64,000 bases of DNA from Mariniradius saccharolyticus AK6 (GCF_000330725.2 NZ_AMZY02000011.1:186001-250000), one strand, 5' to 3'; positions 9,389 to 18,922 are shown, numbered from the stretch's first letter. The notes: a model not told the origin generated them from the letters alone. Made by a program: numbers and translations.

Positions 9389-9691
9389 ATGCGGAAACAT
9401 GAGTATTTTGTTTACATTTTGACTAATTTCAATCGGACTGTCATTTACGTTGGTGTCACAAACAGTCTCTCCAGGCGTATTGCCGAACATCATGAACAAA
9501 TCAACCCCGATGGTTTCACCGCAAAGTACCAATGCAAATACCTAGTCTATTACGAAATCCACCAATACATTCGGAACGCACTTGCTAGAGAAAAAGAAAT
9601 CAAAAGTTGGAGGCGCGAAAAGAAAAATCAATTAATCGAAGAATTCAATCCCGGATGGAACTTCTTGAACAATGATGTTCTTGGGGATTAA
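9389..9691 (+). CDS. GIY-YIG nuclease-family protein (UPF0213-like)
   Basis: The 100-residue protein consists of one GIY-YIG domain. YFVYILTN supplies the first motif (YIL in place of GIY), VIYVGVTNSLSRRIAEHH contains the second motif and the conserved Arg, and ALAREKEIKSWRREKKNQLIEEFNP has the conserved Glu and the typical C-terminal W-x-K/R pattern. Catalytic Tyr, Arg and Glu all appear present, so it may be an active structure-specific endonuclease or nicking enzyme in the cytoplasm. It stands alone between two direct copies of a 200-bp repeat and has no operon partner. The repeat setting suggests a role in spreading or maintaining those repeats, which is an inference. Confidence 0.9.
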   Translation: MRKHEYFVYILTNFNRTVIYVGVTNSLSRRIAEHHEQINPDGFTAKYQCKYLVYYEIHQYIRNALAREKEIKSWRREKKNQLIEEFNPGWNFLNNDVLGD

Positions 9692-9753
9692 AAATGAGAT
9701 CCCGTCCCCTAATATCCAAAAGCCTCATCTTGTCTTACCAAAGGCCATTCCTT

Positions 9754-9954
9754 GTCATTCCGAGGAACCAGGAATCTAAACTGAATCGTGTAATAGACCC
9801 CTCCTTCGTCGGGGTGACAAAAATACGCCAATCCAAAAAACAAACACCGAATCCGTCGAACGCTTTCCTACAACCAATGCCCCCCTTAGTCTTCCAGAAG
9901 GCCTCCCTTGTCGTCCGGAGACCCCTCTTTGTCATTCCGAGGCACGAGGAATCT
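9754..9954. repeat. Right direct copy of the 200-bp CATTCCGAGG unit
   Basis: These 201 bp match 9121-9322 nearly throughout: a core at 9754, the GACCCCTCC/CGGGGTGAC hairpin, the block CAAACACCGAATCCGTCGAA, and a closing core at 9931. The two copies bracket the GIY-YIG gene with about 430 bp between them. The last bases of the right copy provide part of the TAG stop codon of the NTF2-like gene on the minus strand, so the repeat edge lies exactly at the end of a gene. Confidence 0.85.
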
Positions 9955-10420
9955 ACCCTGCCATATACCGCTTCAGCAAGCCCCTTGACTGTGCCTGAAT
10001 CTTCTTCCGCATCAGCGGCGTCCAGCCCAGCAGCCAACCTTTCCAACCCAAAGCCATCCGGGACCATTTCCACAAATCAAAACTATCCCGGTGCCAGACA
10101 ATCTTTCCATCCCGCACCCGAAACTCCGCCTGAATCTTGTTGATAACTTTTCTCCGACTCGGTCCGAAAAAGTAGACCGCCTCCCATTTGGCCCAAATCC
10201 TATCACCCTCCTTGTGGATATCTCCAAAAGTCACGGTCAGATCTCCCTTGGCGCGTTCCAGCAGCATCCGCCACATGGCCTTGGCTTCCGCACCCTTTAG
10301 CTTTCCAAATGCCGGATCCTCAAATTCCACGGCATCGTTATAGCATGCAGCCATTTCTTCTGCTTTTCCAGCCGAGAAGGCCCCGTAAAACCGTTCAATC
10401 AATTGCTCTTCCATAGGCAT
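9953..10420 (-). CDS. NTF2/SnoaL-like protein
   Basis: The 155-residue protein begins MPMEEQLIERFYGAFSAGKAEEMAACY, the opening helix and turn of SnoaL-like NTF2-fold proteins, followed by DAVEFEDPAFGKLKGAEAKAMW. GDRIWAKWEAVYFFG and VINKIQAEFRVRDGKIVWHRDSFDLWKW form the beta-sheet that lines the pocket. Such proteins are small cytoplasmic proteins or enzymes of varied function, so no reaction can be assigned. It appears to be a single-gene unit. A perfect TTATCCACA lies 7 bp upstream of the ATG, where it could overlap the promoter or leader. The stop codon is formed at the edge of the downstream repeat. Confidence 0.85.
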   Translation of the reverse strand: MPMEEQLIERFYGAFSAGKAEEMAACYNDAVEFEDPAFGKLKGAEAKAMWRMLLERAKGDLTVTFGDIHKEGDRIWAKWEAVYFFGPSRRKVINKIQAEFRVRDGKIVWHRDSFDLWKWSRMALGWKGWLLGWTPLMRKKIQAQSRGLLKRYMAG

Positions 10421-10436
10421 TCAAGTATGTGGATAA

Positions 10437-10974
10437 GTGAGAGAATAGTCAATAGACGATAGTCCATAGAAGTTCATTATTCGAAATTCGACATTCATCA
10501 TTCTTTGCCCATTACGAATTCATAATTCTTCATTCTTCATTATCGACTCGTCATTCCCCCACTTTTTCCAAAAACATCTCCCGCATCTCACTGAGCGGCA
10601 ATTCCTCCAAGACCTCCCGTTCGGAACCCTTCCCTTCATCCTGCCACTTCACCATCTACATGAATCTATCGACCATGGTCCATAGAAGTTCATTATTCGA
10701 CATTCGAAATTCGACATTCATCATTCTTTGACCATTACGAATTCATAATTTTTCATTCTTCATTATCGACTCCTCATTCCCCCACTTGTTCCAAAAACAT
10801 CTCCCGCATCTCACTCAACGGCAGCTCCTCCAAAACCTCCCGTTCTGAACCCTTCCCTTCATCCCTCCACTTCACCATGAACACGAATCTATCGACCATG
10901 GTCCATAGAAGTTCATTATTCGAAATTGGAAATTCGACAATCATCATTATTCCCCATTGAGAATTCATCATTTA
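10437..10974. repeat. Two extra copies of a gene 3' end separated by ATTC-rich repeats
   Basis: The spacer holds two partial copies of the last about 106 bp of the adjacent metallophosphoesterase gene, starting at 10551 and 10774; the genuine end is at 10975. The steps are 223 and 201 bp. Each copy ends on its left with the same in-frame stop and encodes the tail EVLEELPLSEMREMFLE with small changes. Between them are low-complexity repeats of the type ATTCGACATTCATCATTC and CCATAGAAGTTCATTATTCG. I see no gene: the short frame at 10774-10971 is a tail copy joined to repeat sequence. Confidence 0.8.
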
Positions 10975-12117
10975 TCATTCCCCCACTTTTTCCAAAAACA
11001 TCTCCCGCATCTCACTCAGTGGCAATTCCTCCAAAACCTCCCGTTCGGAACCTTTACCTTCATCCTGCCACTTCACCAAGCGCACGAATCCATCCGCAAT
11101 CTCAATCCCCGTGATGCTGCCATCCGAGTAGCAGCAGCAACCCACGTTGAAATAGGTGGGCTTATACTTGGGTAAATCCTGCACCCCCAATGTACACTGA
11201 CTCGGGTGTCGCTCGATCCGTTCTTCCAAATCCTTGACTTTATCCACATCCTGTCGGGACTTTGCCTCCTCCAACTGCGCCCGCAGATGTTGCAAGTGGC
11301 TGTAGGAGTGAAATATCGGCTGATGGGTATGCCCTGTGACAAGGACCACATTGTCCTGCAGCTGACTCCACTCGTACATCAGGCGGTTGTGCAGGGTCTT
11401 TTCCGACTTGCTGACCGCAGGCGTGTTGATATTGATATCCAAAAAAGACTGCAGCGGACCCCATATATAGGCCACAAACCAAATCGAAAACTTGTTCCCA
11501 TCGCTGCGTTTGTCGCCCTGATGGCCATGGGTACAGAAGACGTCGATATATTTCCCTTTCCCAAATGGCACCCGCACGACGATGGCCCCATAGATATTCA
11601 CAGGCTTCTCGTAGACCTGCCACCGGTACATCTTCGAAAAGGGGTCGATCTCCCAAAAAAGGTCATGGTTGCCATAGACCTTGAAAAAGGCATTGCGCTT
11701 TACAAACCGCTTTTCGGCCTCAAAAGTCTCCTTATTGTGTTGCAGGATGGAGAAGATGTTGAACTTCCACAATTCCTCGCTGTCGCCGAGGTTGATGTAG
11801 TAGGAGCCTTTTTTGTCGTAATGGTCCAGGGCGGCGAGGTAGTTTTTTTCCGAAAACCTAAACTCGTCCCGGCGCTTGCGGTTGCCCTTGTGCAGGTCCG
11901 AGAAGATGATAAAGGAATTGTCCTGTAAGTTCATCTCGTACAAAGCACCATCCTTCGGCTGCGGGTTCTCGGTGATGTCCTTGTACATTTCCGACAGCCT
12001 GTGGAAAACCGCCTCGCGATTGGGCGAAGATGAAATCTTCTTGGCAAAGCGCTGTACTGGCTTTTTCAACAAAAAAACTATGGGGGCTTTCAGCCAAGCC
12101 AGGACCTTATCCAGCAT
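10975..12117 (-). CDS. Calcineurin-like metallophosphoesterase
   Basis: The 380-residue protein contains the complete metallophosphoesterase motif series: FSDLHKGNRKR (D-x-H), YINLGDSEELW (GD-x-x-E), YGNHDLFW (GNHD), DVFCTHGHQGD and TGHTHQPIFHS (GHTH). These bind two metal ions and cleave phosphoesters. The N-terminal about 60 residues contain a hydrophobic stretch (WLKAPIVFLLKKP), perhaps a peripheral membrane helix. A Glu/Lys-rich segment near residues 285-310 may be a coiled coil. The substrate is unknown; nucleotides, nucleic acids and lipid intermediates are all possible. It seems to be a single gene. Its 3' end has been copied twice downstream. Confidence 0.87.
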   Translation of the reverse strand: MLDKVLAWLKAPIVFLLKKPVQRFAKKISSSPNREAVFHRLSEMYKDITENPQPKDGALYEMNLQDNSFIIFSDLHKGNRKRRDEFRFSEKNYLAALDHYDKKGSYYINLGDSEELWKFNIFSILQHNKETFEAEKRFVKRNAFFKVYGNHDLFWEIDPFSKMYRWQVYEKPVNIYGAIVVRVPFGKGKYIDVFCTHGHQGDKRSDGNKFSIWFVAYIWGPLQSFLDININTPAVSKSEKTLHNRLMYEWSQLQDNVVLVTGHTHQPIFHSYSHLQHLRAQLEEAKSRQDVDKVKDLEERIERHPSQCTLGVQDLPKYKPTYFNVGCCCYSDGSITGIEIADGFVRLVKWQDEGKGSEREVLEELPLSEMREMFLEKVGE

Positions 12118-12259
12118 CGTTCAATCTTTATCGGAAGATGCAAAAAATATTCGGGCCAAACTACCGTAGCCCGTCGAATACCACAAAATCAAAATAGCCG
12201 GGCTATCCGAACGTAGCATCTTTGGATTCCCGGTTCATCCGGGTCCAACGAATGAAATC

Positions 12260-12601
12260 CCATCTGTGAAAATCTGCGTAATCTGTGGTAAAATAAATAA
12301 ACCACAGATAGCACAGATGAACACAGATAAAAGGTTATCCGAAGGAAATACCTCCTGATTGCTGAATCCTTCGCTTCCAACGAACAGCATCAAACCCCAC
12401 ACAAGCCAAAGATTCCCATCTGTGAAAATCTGCGTCATCTGTGGTTAATATAAATAGACCACAGATTTCACAGATGAACACAGATGAGTGAGTATCCAAA
12501 GGTTACACCTACAGATTGCCGGATCTTTCGCTTCCAAAAAATAGAATCACACCACTTTTTCTAAACATCTCATCTGTGAAAATCCGCGTCATCTGTGGTA
12601 T
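12260..12601. repeat. CTGTG-family repeat units downstream of the RecQ-type gene
   Basis: The 12118-12629 spacer holds two complete units and one half unit of a dispersed imperfect inverted repeat. The left arm contains ATCTGCGTCATCTGTGG and the right arm CACAGATGAACACAGAT. Complete units are near 12260-12330 and 12418-12486, with a left arm alone at 12571-12601. Units are joined by blocks containing CTTTCGCTTCCAAAAAATAG. The segment 12457-12599 recurs with two mismatches at 17643-17785 on the far side of the helicase gene. Confidence 0.85.
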
Positions 12602-12629
12602 TAAAAAGAAATCCAATCAACCGACGCTG

Positions 12630-15600
12630 TTACTTCTTTGCAAACTCCACTTCAGGCAGGAGAATCAAAGCGTCTTTGTCCCTTTCAGAATCATGCCAAT
12701 ACAACACCCAATTCACGCTAACTTTTTGGATCAAAAGGCCTTTTTCCCGAAAGTCCTCGATCGTTTTCATAAATGATTGGGAAAAGCGTAAGACACCATG
12801 TCCCGCAGCGTCAAGGCATTGCTGCCCATTCCAGTTTAATATATCTCCCGCCCGCAATCTGGAAATGTTGCGTTGCCGGGAATGGAAATAACTTAACCAT
12901 ACATCCTTGTGGAAAAGGTGCATCACCAAAATATTCGGATCGGGATAGGTCGCCGAGTCGAATTTCGAATCTAAGTTGGGCACGGTGATTCCATCAAAAT
13001 ATTTCCCTCCACAGTGGACCGAAAGCAGCGCCTTCGCGCGTGTCATACCCACGTATACAACTCTCCGGTCAGCGTCATCCGGAAATCCCGATGTTTGCAG
13101 CAGCATGAAAACTTGGTCAAACTCTTTTCCTTTGGCTTTGTGTATAGTCGACACCAAAATCTCGTCGGAGTTTTGGCGATAGAAATCCTCCAGCTTGGAT
13201 TCCGAGATAAAGGTCTCCAAATCACTTAAAAAGCGTGTTTTGGGTTGGGTTTTCTCAAAATCCTCCAACATTTGTATCACCAAAGGGTATTTGGAGCTTC
13301 TCCCAAATTCCCTCTTTAGGACAAGCCGCGCATTTTCCCAATCCTCTGCTGAAATAGTGGAAATCCCCACTTTCCTTGGAATGGCGCCCAAAAAACACCT
13401 CACTTCTTGCAAATCGGTCAAATCGAATCTCTCCAAATCTTGAATGAGCCGAACGGGGATTTGGTGATGCCGAATCAATCCGGCGACCTTCAGTGCTTCT
13501 TCATTGGTCTTGGTAAGTACGGCTACCGAACCCGACAAATCAGTATCCAATAAGTCTTGCACAAGCGCGGGAATAAATGACTTATCCACATACTTTGTGA
13601 CGCTGATCATTCCATTGAAAAGATCTTTGGAAACAATCGGGTTCTGTTTGAGTCGGTGGGAAATTGTGGCCGCCCATTGGTTGGTGAAATCCACCAAATT
13701 GGCCTTGCTGCGATAGTTATCCACAAGTTCGTATTTGACCGCCCCTTTATCCGTTACCAGCTTCTCGAGGAATTCCGAACTGGAACCCCTAAACCCATAG
13801 ATATTTTGGTCGTCATCGCCAACCGCGATGATCCGCATGCCCTCATTTGCAACCAAAAGCGCTTCTACCAGAGCGTATTCTTCTGCGCTCATATCCTGGG
13901 CCTCATCGATCACTAGCACTGTCTTGGTCACTTGTTTGGCCTCTACTTTTCCCTCCCTGATAAGACGGGTCGCAGCTTGGATAATCTCGCCTGCTTCCGC
14001 GATGCTGCCCATTTTCCCCAAAATATCGAAGCAATAGGAGTGAAAAGTGTTGATTTCCACATATAGGGCAGCATTGCCGATAAGTCCGATGAGACGTTTT
14101 TTGAATTCCGTAGCTGCTGCCCTTGAAAAGGTCAACATCAACAATTGCTCATGTTTGACATCTTCCATCAACAGCAAGGAGGCAAGCTTGTGGGCAAGAA
14201 TCCGCGTTTTTCCGCTGCCCGGACCGGCAGCGACTACAATGTATTTCGAATCTTTGTCCTTGATAATCTTCAACTGCGCCGGTGAAAGCTCACCAAAAAG
14301 CTGCCGAAATTTCTTTGGCGTGATGTTGCGACTGATTTCATCCTGCCGACTGCCTCGAAAATATTTATTGAGGAATTGTGGATAATTCATCTGGAAATAG
14401 TCCTCCACAAATTTCAGCGCCTGTTGATAATCGGAAATCATCTTCTTCGCGTACTCACCTACGATATGGATTTGTTGGATCTTGTTTTCATAGAATTGAT
14501 CCAGTTTCTGGTAATCCTCTTTTTTGTATTGGCTGCGGTTATCCAATTCCGTCCGTTCGATACTAAGCCGGTTGTAGAGGACCAAAAATCCCCCATCGAT
14601 TTTCATCGCCTCGATTTTGGTGAGGTAAAAAAGCGCATCTTCTACCTCGGCTGAGGTACAACTTTGCGAGAAAAGACTGAATTCAGACTCAAAACTGTCT
14701 TTAAGTTCCTGAATGGAAAACTCCACCGGCATTTCCCCCGAAAACAACGGCAAATCAATCGACTCCGCTTCAGCTTTTTCATACAGGTATCTGACAATGA
14801 ATTTGGCCAATGTATGCCTTTGGAGAAACTTGGCTTTTAAGGTATCGATTGTTTCCGTCAACTTAAGCCTGACATGGTTTTTGGAAGTAGCGGAGAAGCT
14901 TCGATTAAGCCAATTTTTCACAGCCCAATAGTTCAGCACAGTGCGTATCTGCATCGGCCCGGCGGCGGATAATGCCATCTGTGTTGCCTCGTCGTGCAGT
15001 AATTTGATATTAAAGGTTTGTGTTTCTTGGGAAAGCTTCGGCAGCAAGAAATTTTCCAACTTTCCGAAGTTATCCACAATATCTAAGGATTTGTTACTGC
15101 TATCGGATTTCTTCAAATATGCCTTTAAGTCCTTGGCGTCTGCCAGGATTTTTTCCTCCCTCAACAATTGGATGATTTGGATGACATCTTCTTTGACGAT
15201 TCCCAAATGGTCAGCGATGTAATCCACCCTCGCCTCCGCCTCTTCATCCTTGGCCTTTTGCCGGCTTTTGGAAGAAAAAAGCTTCCGAATAATGCGCACC
15301 GCCTTTTCTTTTTGGTTTGGAGCAAAGCGTATTGACTCTTCGATCCTATGTATTGCCTCCTGTGCATTTTTTGATTGGATGCTTGAGGCAAAAATCCGCG
15401 GCATGTTTTGTCCCCTTTTGAGGTAGCCCGAATCCTCCAAGGCCGCAATCGCTGAAGTCACCCTTGTCTCGATATCGATGATCGAATCGTCCCATCCTGC
15501 CTTCCTTGCTATTTCCAAAGCGGAATTAGAGACATTTAGGCGGAACTTGGTCAAATCCTTAATGGCCTTCCAGACCTGTTGGATTTCCTTGATGGTAAGC

Positions 15601-17495
15601 TTTGTTTGGTTCAGAAGGATAAAATGCTTGCTCAAATCCTCTTCATCGTACAATACGAAGCACTCTGCCTCCACATTTTCGTCACGTCCGGCACGACCTG
15701 CCTCTTGTACATAGTTTTCCAAGGAATCAGAGATTTCATAATGAACGACAAGACCCACATCCTTTTTGTCCACACCCATACCGAAGGCGGAAGTAGCCAC
15801 CATGATTTGTGTTTCGCCCGAAATAAAGGAATCCTGATTGTCCGTCTTTTCAGATTTGTCTTTCTTGCCGTGGTATGCACGGGCGTCAAATCCATCTTTG
15901 TTCAGGCGTTCCGCAAGAAGCTCGGCCCGACGTGTCCGTGACACGTACACGATCGTAGGGCAGTTTTTGGCCTCTATCAGACTGCGCAAGGCTGCATATT
16001 TCTCTTCGTCTTTAGATTTCTCCACCACCTCAAACTTCAGGTTGGTACGGCTGACTGAGGCGCGGAATAAGGTCAAATCTAGATCCAGCTTCTTTTTGAA
16101 GTAATTCCGGATATCCTCAATAACCTTTTGTTTGGCTGTGGCCGTGAAGCAAGAAACTGGGATTGGATCTTCGATACGCTTTTTCTGCTGAAGCATCTGG
16201 ATAAAGTCCGCTATGTATAGGTAGTCTATCCTGAAATCCTGACCCCAAGCCGAAAAGCAATGTGCCTCATCGATTACAAAACGATTGATTTTTCTTCCCA
16301 AAAGGAGCTTTTCGATTGTCTTTGAGCGCAGCGATTCCGGAGAAATGTACAACATCGACGCTGACCCATCCTCCACCCGTTCGATGGATTTAGCGCGCTC
16401 GATCGGGTCCAAGAGTCCGTTGATAGTTACCGCCTCTGAAATCCCCATTCGCTCCAGGTTATCCACTTGGTCTTTCATCAAGGATTGAAGAGGGGAAATC
16501 ACCACGGTGAGCGCATTTTCCGCAGCCCCTGCCATCAATGCAGGCAATTGAAACGTGATGGATTTTCCTCCACCGGTCGGAAAAATCGCCAGCAAAGATT
16601 TGCCCTCCACAGCTGCTTTTGCTGCCTTTTCTTGAAGGGGTTCGCCTCCATAGGTTCGGAAATTGTCAAAACCAAACAATTTGCGCAAGCCCAGATGAAT
16701 GTCATACCGCTGATGGCAATAGCCACACCCGGGAATGCATGGCTTTCCGCGCAGAAGGGTCATTATTCGATCTGTCTCCGGAAAGTTGTAAAGCACCCAG
16801 GGTGACGGAACACTGTGGATATCTTCACAATGAATCAATGAAAGGGCATAAGCCAAGCCGATGGGATGGCTTTTGGTCAACTTATCCACACTGGCATTGG
16901 CACATATTGTATCGGCGAAAACTTCCCGAACAAGTTTGGCAGTGTCTTTTGTGACACTTTTAAACTCCAGAAACTCGAAAAAAGCCGCAAAGCCTTTTTG
17001 GTCTTTCAACAGTCTGTATAGGATGGATTGGAACCTGGAATCCAGAGTCAAAAATGCCCTCACTTCATCCAGAAAAAGGTTCTTAGCCTGTATAGCGTCA
17101 TTGAGGGGATTGTTGATGCTATCTGTTTGTAGTTTATCATCCTTGACCAGATGGTGATAAGGGCGTCTTGGAAACAGCAACGGCGATAGCAGCAGGGTGT
17201 CAATTGGTTTTAGCAACGTAACCCCTTTTGCCTCCAAAAAAGAAATATCATGGGCAAGCACATTATGGCCACAGAAAAATTCAGCTCCTTTCACAAATTT
17301 GAGGAACGCTTCCTGATTCGTGGAATGAAAAGTACTGCCATCCATCAATACGGCACCAAAGTCGAATATTCGGCCTTTATCCGGGTCCACTTCAAGGTCA
17401 AAAAAGCAAACGTTAGGTTTCATTTCCTGAAAATTATCACAAAAGCGGGCAAAAAAGTGCCTTTGGAGAATTTTTTTGAATTCCATGTAATCCAA
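12630..17495 (-). CDS. DnaQ-like exonuclease / RecQ helicase / UvrD helicase fusion
   Basis: This 1621-residue protein joins three DNA enzymes. Residues 28-150 are a DEDDh-type 3'-5' exonuclease, with FFDLEVD (D33, E35), GHNVLAHD and NDAIQAKNLF. A Cys cluster lies at about 253-260 (CIPGCGYC). Residues 265-640 are a RecQ-type SF2 helicase, with Walker A FPTGGGKS (305-312), VIDEAHCFSAWG (407-418) and QEAGRAGRD. The middle 650-1060 is helical and includes winged-helix-like stretches. Residues 1070-1500 are a UvrD-type SF1 helicase, with Walker A AGPGSGKT (1090-1097), LVIDEAQD, GDDDQNIYGFRG, STIHKAKGKEFD and YVGMTRAK. All catalytic motifs look intact. It could degrade or unwind damaged or foreign DNA. 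It lies downstream of an HNH gene and a methyltransferase-HIT gene on the same strand and is bracketed by direct repeats. Confidence 0.88.
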   Translation of the reverse strand: MDYMEFKKILQRHFFARFCDNFQEMKPNVCFFDLEVDPDKGRIFDFGAVLMDGSTFHSTNQEAFLKFVKGAEFFCGHNVLAHDISFLEAKGVTLLKPIDTLLLSPLLFPRRPYHHLVKDDKLQTDSINNPLNDAIQAKNLFLDEVRAFLTLDSRFQSILYRLLKDQKGFAAFFEFLEFKSVTKDTAKLVREVFADTICANASVDKLTKSHPIGLAYALSLIHCEDIHSVPSPWVLYNFPETDRIMTLLRGKPCIPGCGYCHQRYDIHLGLRKLFGFDNFRTYGGEPLQEKAAKAAVEGKSLLAIFPTGGGKSITFQLPALMAGAAENALTVVISPLQSLMKDQVDNLERMGISEAVTINGLLDPIERAKSIERVEDGSASMLYISPESLRSKTIEKLLLGRKINRFVIDEAHCFSAWGQDFRIDYLYIADFIQMLQQKKRIEDPIPVSCFTATAKQKVIEDIRNYFKKKLDLDLTLFRASVSRTNLKFEVVEKSKDEEKYAALRSLIEAKNCPTIVYVSRTRRAELLAERLNKDGFDARAYHGKKDKSEKTDNQDSFISGETQIMVATSAFGMGVDKKDVGLVVHYEISDSLENYVQEAGRAGRDENVEAECFVLYDEEDLSKHFILLNQTKLTIKEIQQVWKAIKDLTKFRLNVSNSALEIARKAGWDDSIIDIETRVTSAIAALEDSGYLKRGQNMPRIFASSIQSKNAQEAIHRIEESIRFAPNQKEKAVRIIRKLFSSKSRQKAKDEEAEARVDYIADHLGIVKEDVIQIIQLLREEKILADAKDLKAYLKKSDSSNKSLDIVDNFGKLENFLLPKLSQETQTFNIKLLHDEATQMALSAAGPMQIRTVLNYWAVKNWLNRSFSATSKNHVRLKLTETIDTLKAKFLQRHTLAKFIVRYLYEKAEAESIDLPLFSGEMPVEFSIQELKDSFESEFSLFSQSCTSAEVEDALFYLTKIEAMKIDGGFLVLYNRLSIERTELDNRSQYKKEDYQKLDQFYENKIQQIHIVGEYAKKMISDYQQALKFVEDYFQMNYPQFLNKYFRGSRQDEISRNITPKKFRQLFGELSPAQLKIIKDKDSKYIVVAAGPGSGKTRILAHKLASLLLMEDVKHEQLLMLTFSRAAATEFKKRLIGLIGNAALYVEINTFHSYCFDILGKMGSIAEAGEIIQAATRLIREGKVEAKQVTKTVLVIDEAQDMSAEEYALVEALLVANEGMRIIAVGDDDQNIYGFRGSSSEFLEKLVTDKGAVKYELVDNYRSKANLVDFTNQWAATISHRLKQNPIVSKDLFNGMISVTKYVDKSFIPALVQDLLDTDLSGSVAVLTKTNEEALKVAGLIRHHQIPVRLIQDLERFDLTDLQEVRCFLGAIPRKVGISTISAEDWENARLVLKREFGRSSKYPLVIQMLEDFEKTQPKTRFLSDLETFISESKLEDFYRQNSDEILVSTIHKAKGKEFDQVFMLLQTSGFPDDADRRVVYVGMTRAKALLSVHCGGKYFDGITVPNLDSKFDSATYPDPNILVMHLFHKDVWLSYFHSRQRNISRLRAGDILNWNGQQCLDAAGHGVLRFSQSFMKTIEDFREKGLLIQKVSVNWVLYWHDSERDKDALILLPEVEFAKK

Positions 17496-17602
17496 TTACT
17501 GACTTCGTCATCGCAAAGCAAAAGTTCGATGCGGTTTTTCAGCTAGAGCACAAACAATCATAAATTCCAAACCTCCAAGCAATTCAACTGATAAGCTGAG
17601 CC

Positions 17603-17830
17603 CATCTGTGAATATCTGCGTCATCCGTGGTTAAATATAATGGACCACAGATTTCACAGATGAACACAGATGAGTGAGTATCCAAAGGTTACACCTACAG
17701 ATTGCTGGATCCTTCGCTTCCAAAAAATAGAATCACACCACTTTTTCTAAACATCTCATCTGTGAAAATCCGCGTCATCTGTGGTTAATATAAATAGACC
17801 ACAGATAGCACATATGAACACAGATAATTT
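17603..17830. repeat. CTGTG-family array upstream of the RecQ-type gene, ending in a degenerate DnaA box
   Basis: The spacer 17496-18061 contains two units of the same family as 12260-12601, at about 17603-17672 and 17757-17827. Positions 17643-17785 match 12457-12599 at 141 of 143 bases. The array ends CACAGATAATTTATATGGAT, a one-base-altered form of the junction seen at 21.78, 28.14 and 31.37 kb, where the same tail leads into TGTGGATAA. The remaining about 230 bp up to 18061 show no gene. Confidence 0.82.
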
Positions 17831-18061
17831 ATATGGATAACTTCAAGACGATGCCCATGATTGTCATTCGACAGCATTTTTAATCGGTAGGAAAGAATAC
17901 GATGTCAAAGACTTCAAGTTCGGGCCTCCGAAGGTACAGAACTCACACAACGAATAGGCCAAACTGCCGAAGCTGAATAGGGTATTCCAAAAAACGACCA
18001 ATTCACAAAATGTAAATTACAATTTGCGAATCGAAGCAAAAATCTTTCCCGCCGGCTATAC

Positions 18062-18922
18062 CTAATACCCCTTCCTCGCCGGAATCACCCCCCTCACCCC
18101 ACCTTCCGGGTTTCCCACATCGTTGGGGTAGCGGGGGATGAGGTGGATATGACAGTGCATGACGGTCTGGCCAGCGGCCTTGCCATTATTGATCCCAATA
18201 TTGAAACCGGACGGATTGAATTGTCTCTGGATTATTGTTTTTACAAAATTGACCATAAAGATACAGGCTGACTGCTCCCTAAAAGAAAGTTCAAAATAAT
18301 CCGAACAATGGCGCTTGGGAATTATCAAGGCATGTCCTGGATTAACCGGAAACCTGTCAAAAAATGCCACGGCTGTTGCGGACTCTGCAATCAACTCCGC
18401 CGATGTGGATAAGTTACAAAAAACACAGTCATCTGAACTCTCCCGGCGCAAGACGTTGAAATGCTGATATTCGTAAATCTCACAACTTTCGTTCTTTAGG
18501 ATTGAACGATATGGCAGCGTGACCTTACATTGGTAAGTTGGCTTCTGGTGGATTTTATGAGTACGGTATCCTTCATATACGATATCTCTTCTCACCGCAA
18601 AGTATGCTTTGCCACCAGGCTTCAAAAGATTTGAAACTTCCATCAAAACAAGCGCCTGCTCTTCAGGCAAAAGCACGTTCAAGACATAAAAGCAAAGAAT
18701 TGTGTCAAATTTCCGCTGTGGATAACTTGGAAAATAGTGCTTGTCATAGCCAAAAACCTCAAATCCACTTGCTTTCAAAGCCTCAACATCCTTTCCAAAC
18801 CCACAACCAAAATCCAAAACATCGCCCACCAAAAGGCCTCTTTCCTTTACGACCTTTGCAGGAAAAGATAGGGAATCCCGCTCTTTGGCGGTGAGGTGGC
18901 TAAATTGATTTATAGTTCCCAT
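18062..18922 (-). CDS. SAM-dependent methyltransferase fused to a HIT-family domain
   Basis: The 286-residue protein has two domains. Residues 1-130 form a class I methyltransferase, with motif I VLDFGCGFGKD (35-45), YDKHYFP after beta-2, FDTILCFYVLNVLL and LLKPGGKAYFAV. Residues 160-286 form a HIT domain, with a C-x-x-C pair (CVFC, 166-169), NPGHALIIPKRH and the histidine triad HCHIHLIPR (H256, H258, H260). HIT domains hydrolyse nucleotidyl-phosphate bonds or transfer AMP/GMP. The methyl acceptor is unknown. The start overlaps the end of the HNH gene by 13 bp, so the two genes are translationally coupled and the products are likely to act together, perhaps on nucleic acid. Two perfect TTATCCACA boxes lie in the gene. 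Confidence 0.85.
   Translation of the reverse strand: MGTINQFSHLTAKERDSLSFPAKVVKERGLLVGDVLDFGCGFGKDVEALKASGFEVFGYDKHYFPSYPQRKFDTILCFYVLNVLLPEEQALVLMEVSNLLKPGGKAYFAVRRDIVYEGYRTHKIHQKPTYQCKVTLPYRSILKNESCEIYEYQHFNVLRRESSDDCVFCNLSTSAELIAESATAVAFFDRFPVNPGHALIIPKRHCSDYFELSFREQSACIFMVNFVKTIIQRQFNPSGFNIGINNGKAAGQTVMHCHIHLIPRYPNDVGNPEGGVRGVIPARKGY

Noticed and set aside
9143-9532. Minus-strand frame of 129 codons across the repeat and the GIY-YIG gene
   Set aside because: It is antisense to the recognised GIY-YIG gene and is largely translated repeat.
10774-10971. Short gene with a metallophosphoesterase-like tail
   Set aside because: It is a copy of the neighbouring gene's 3' end joined to repeat sequence, without a catalytic region.
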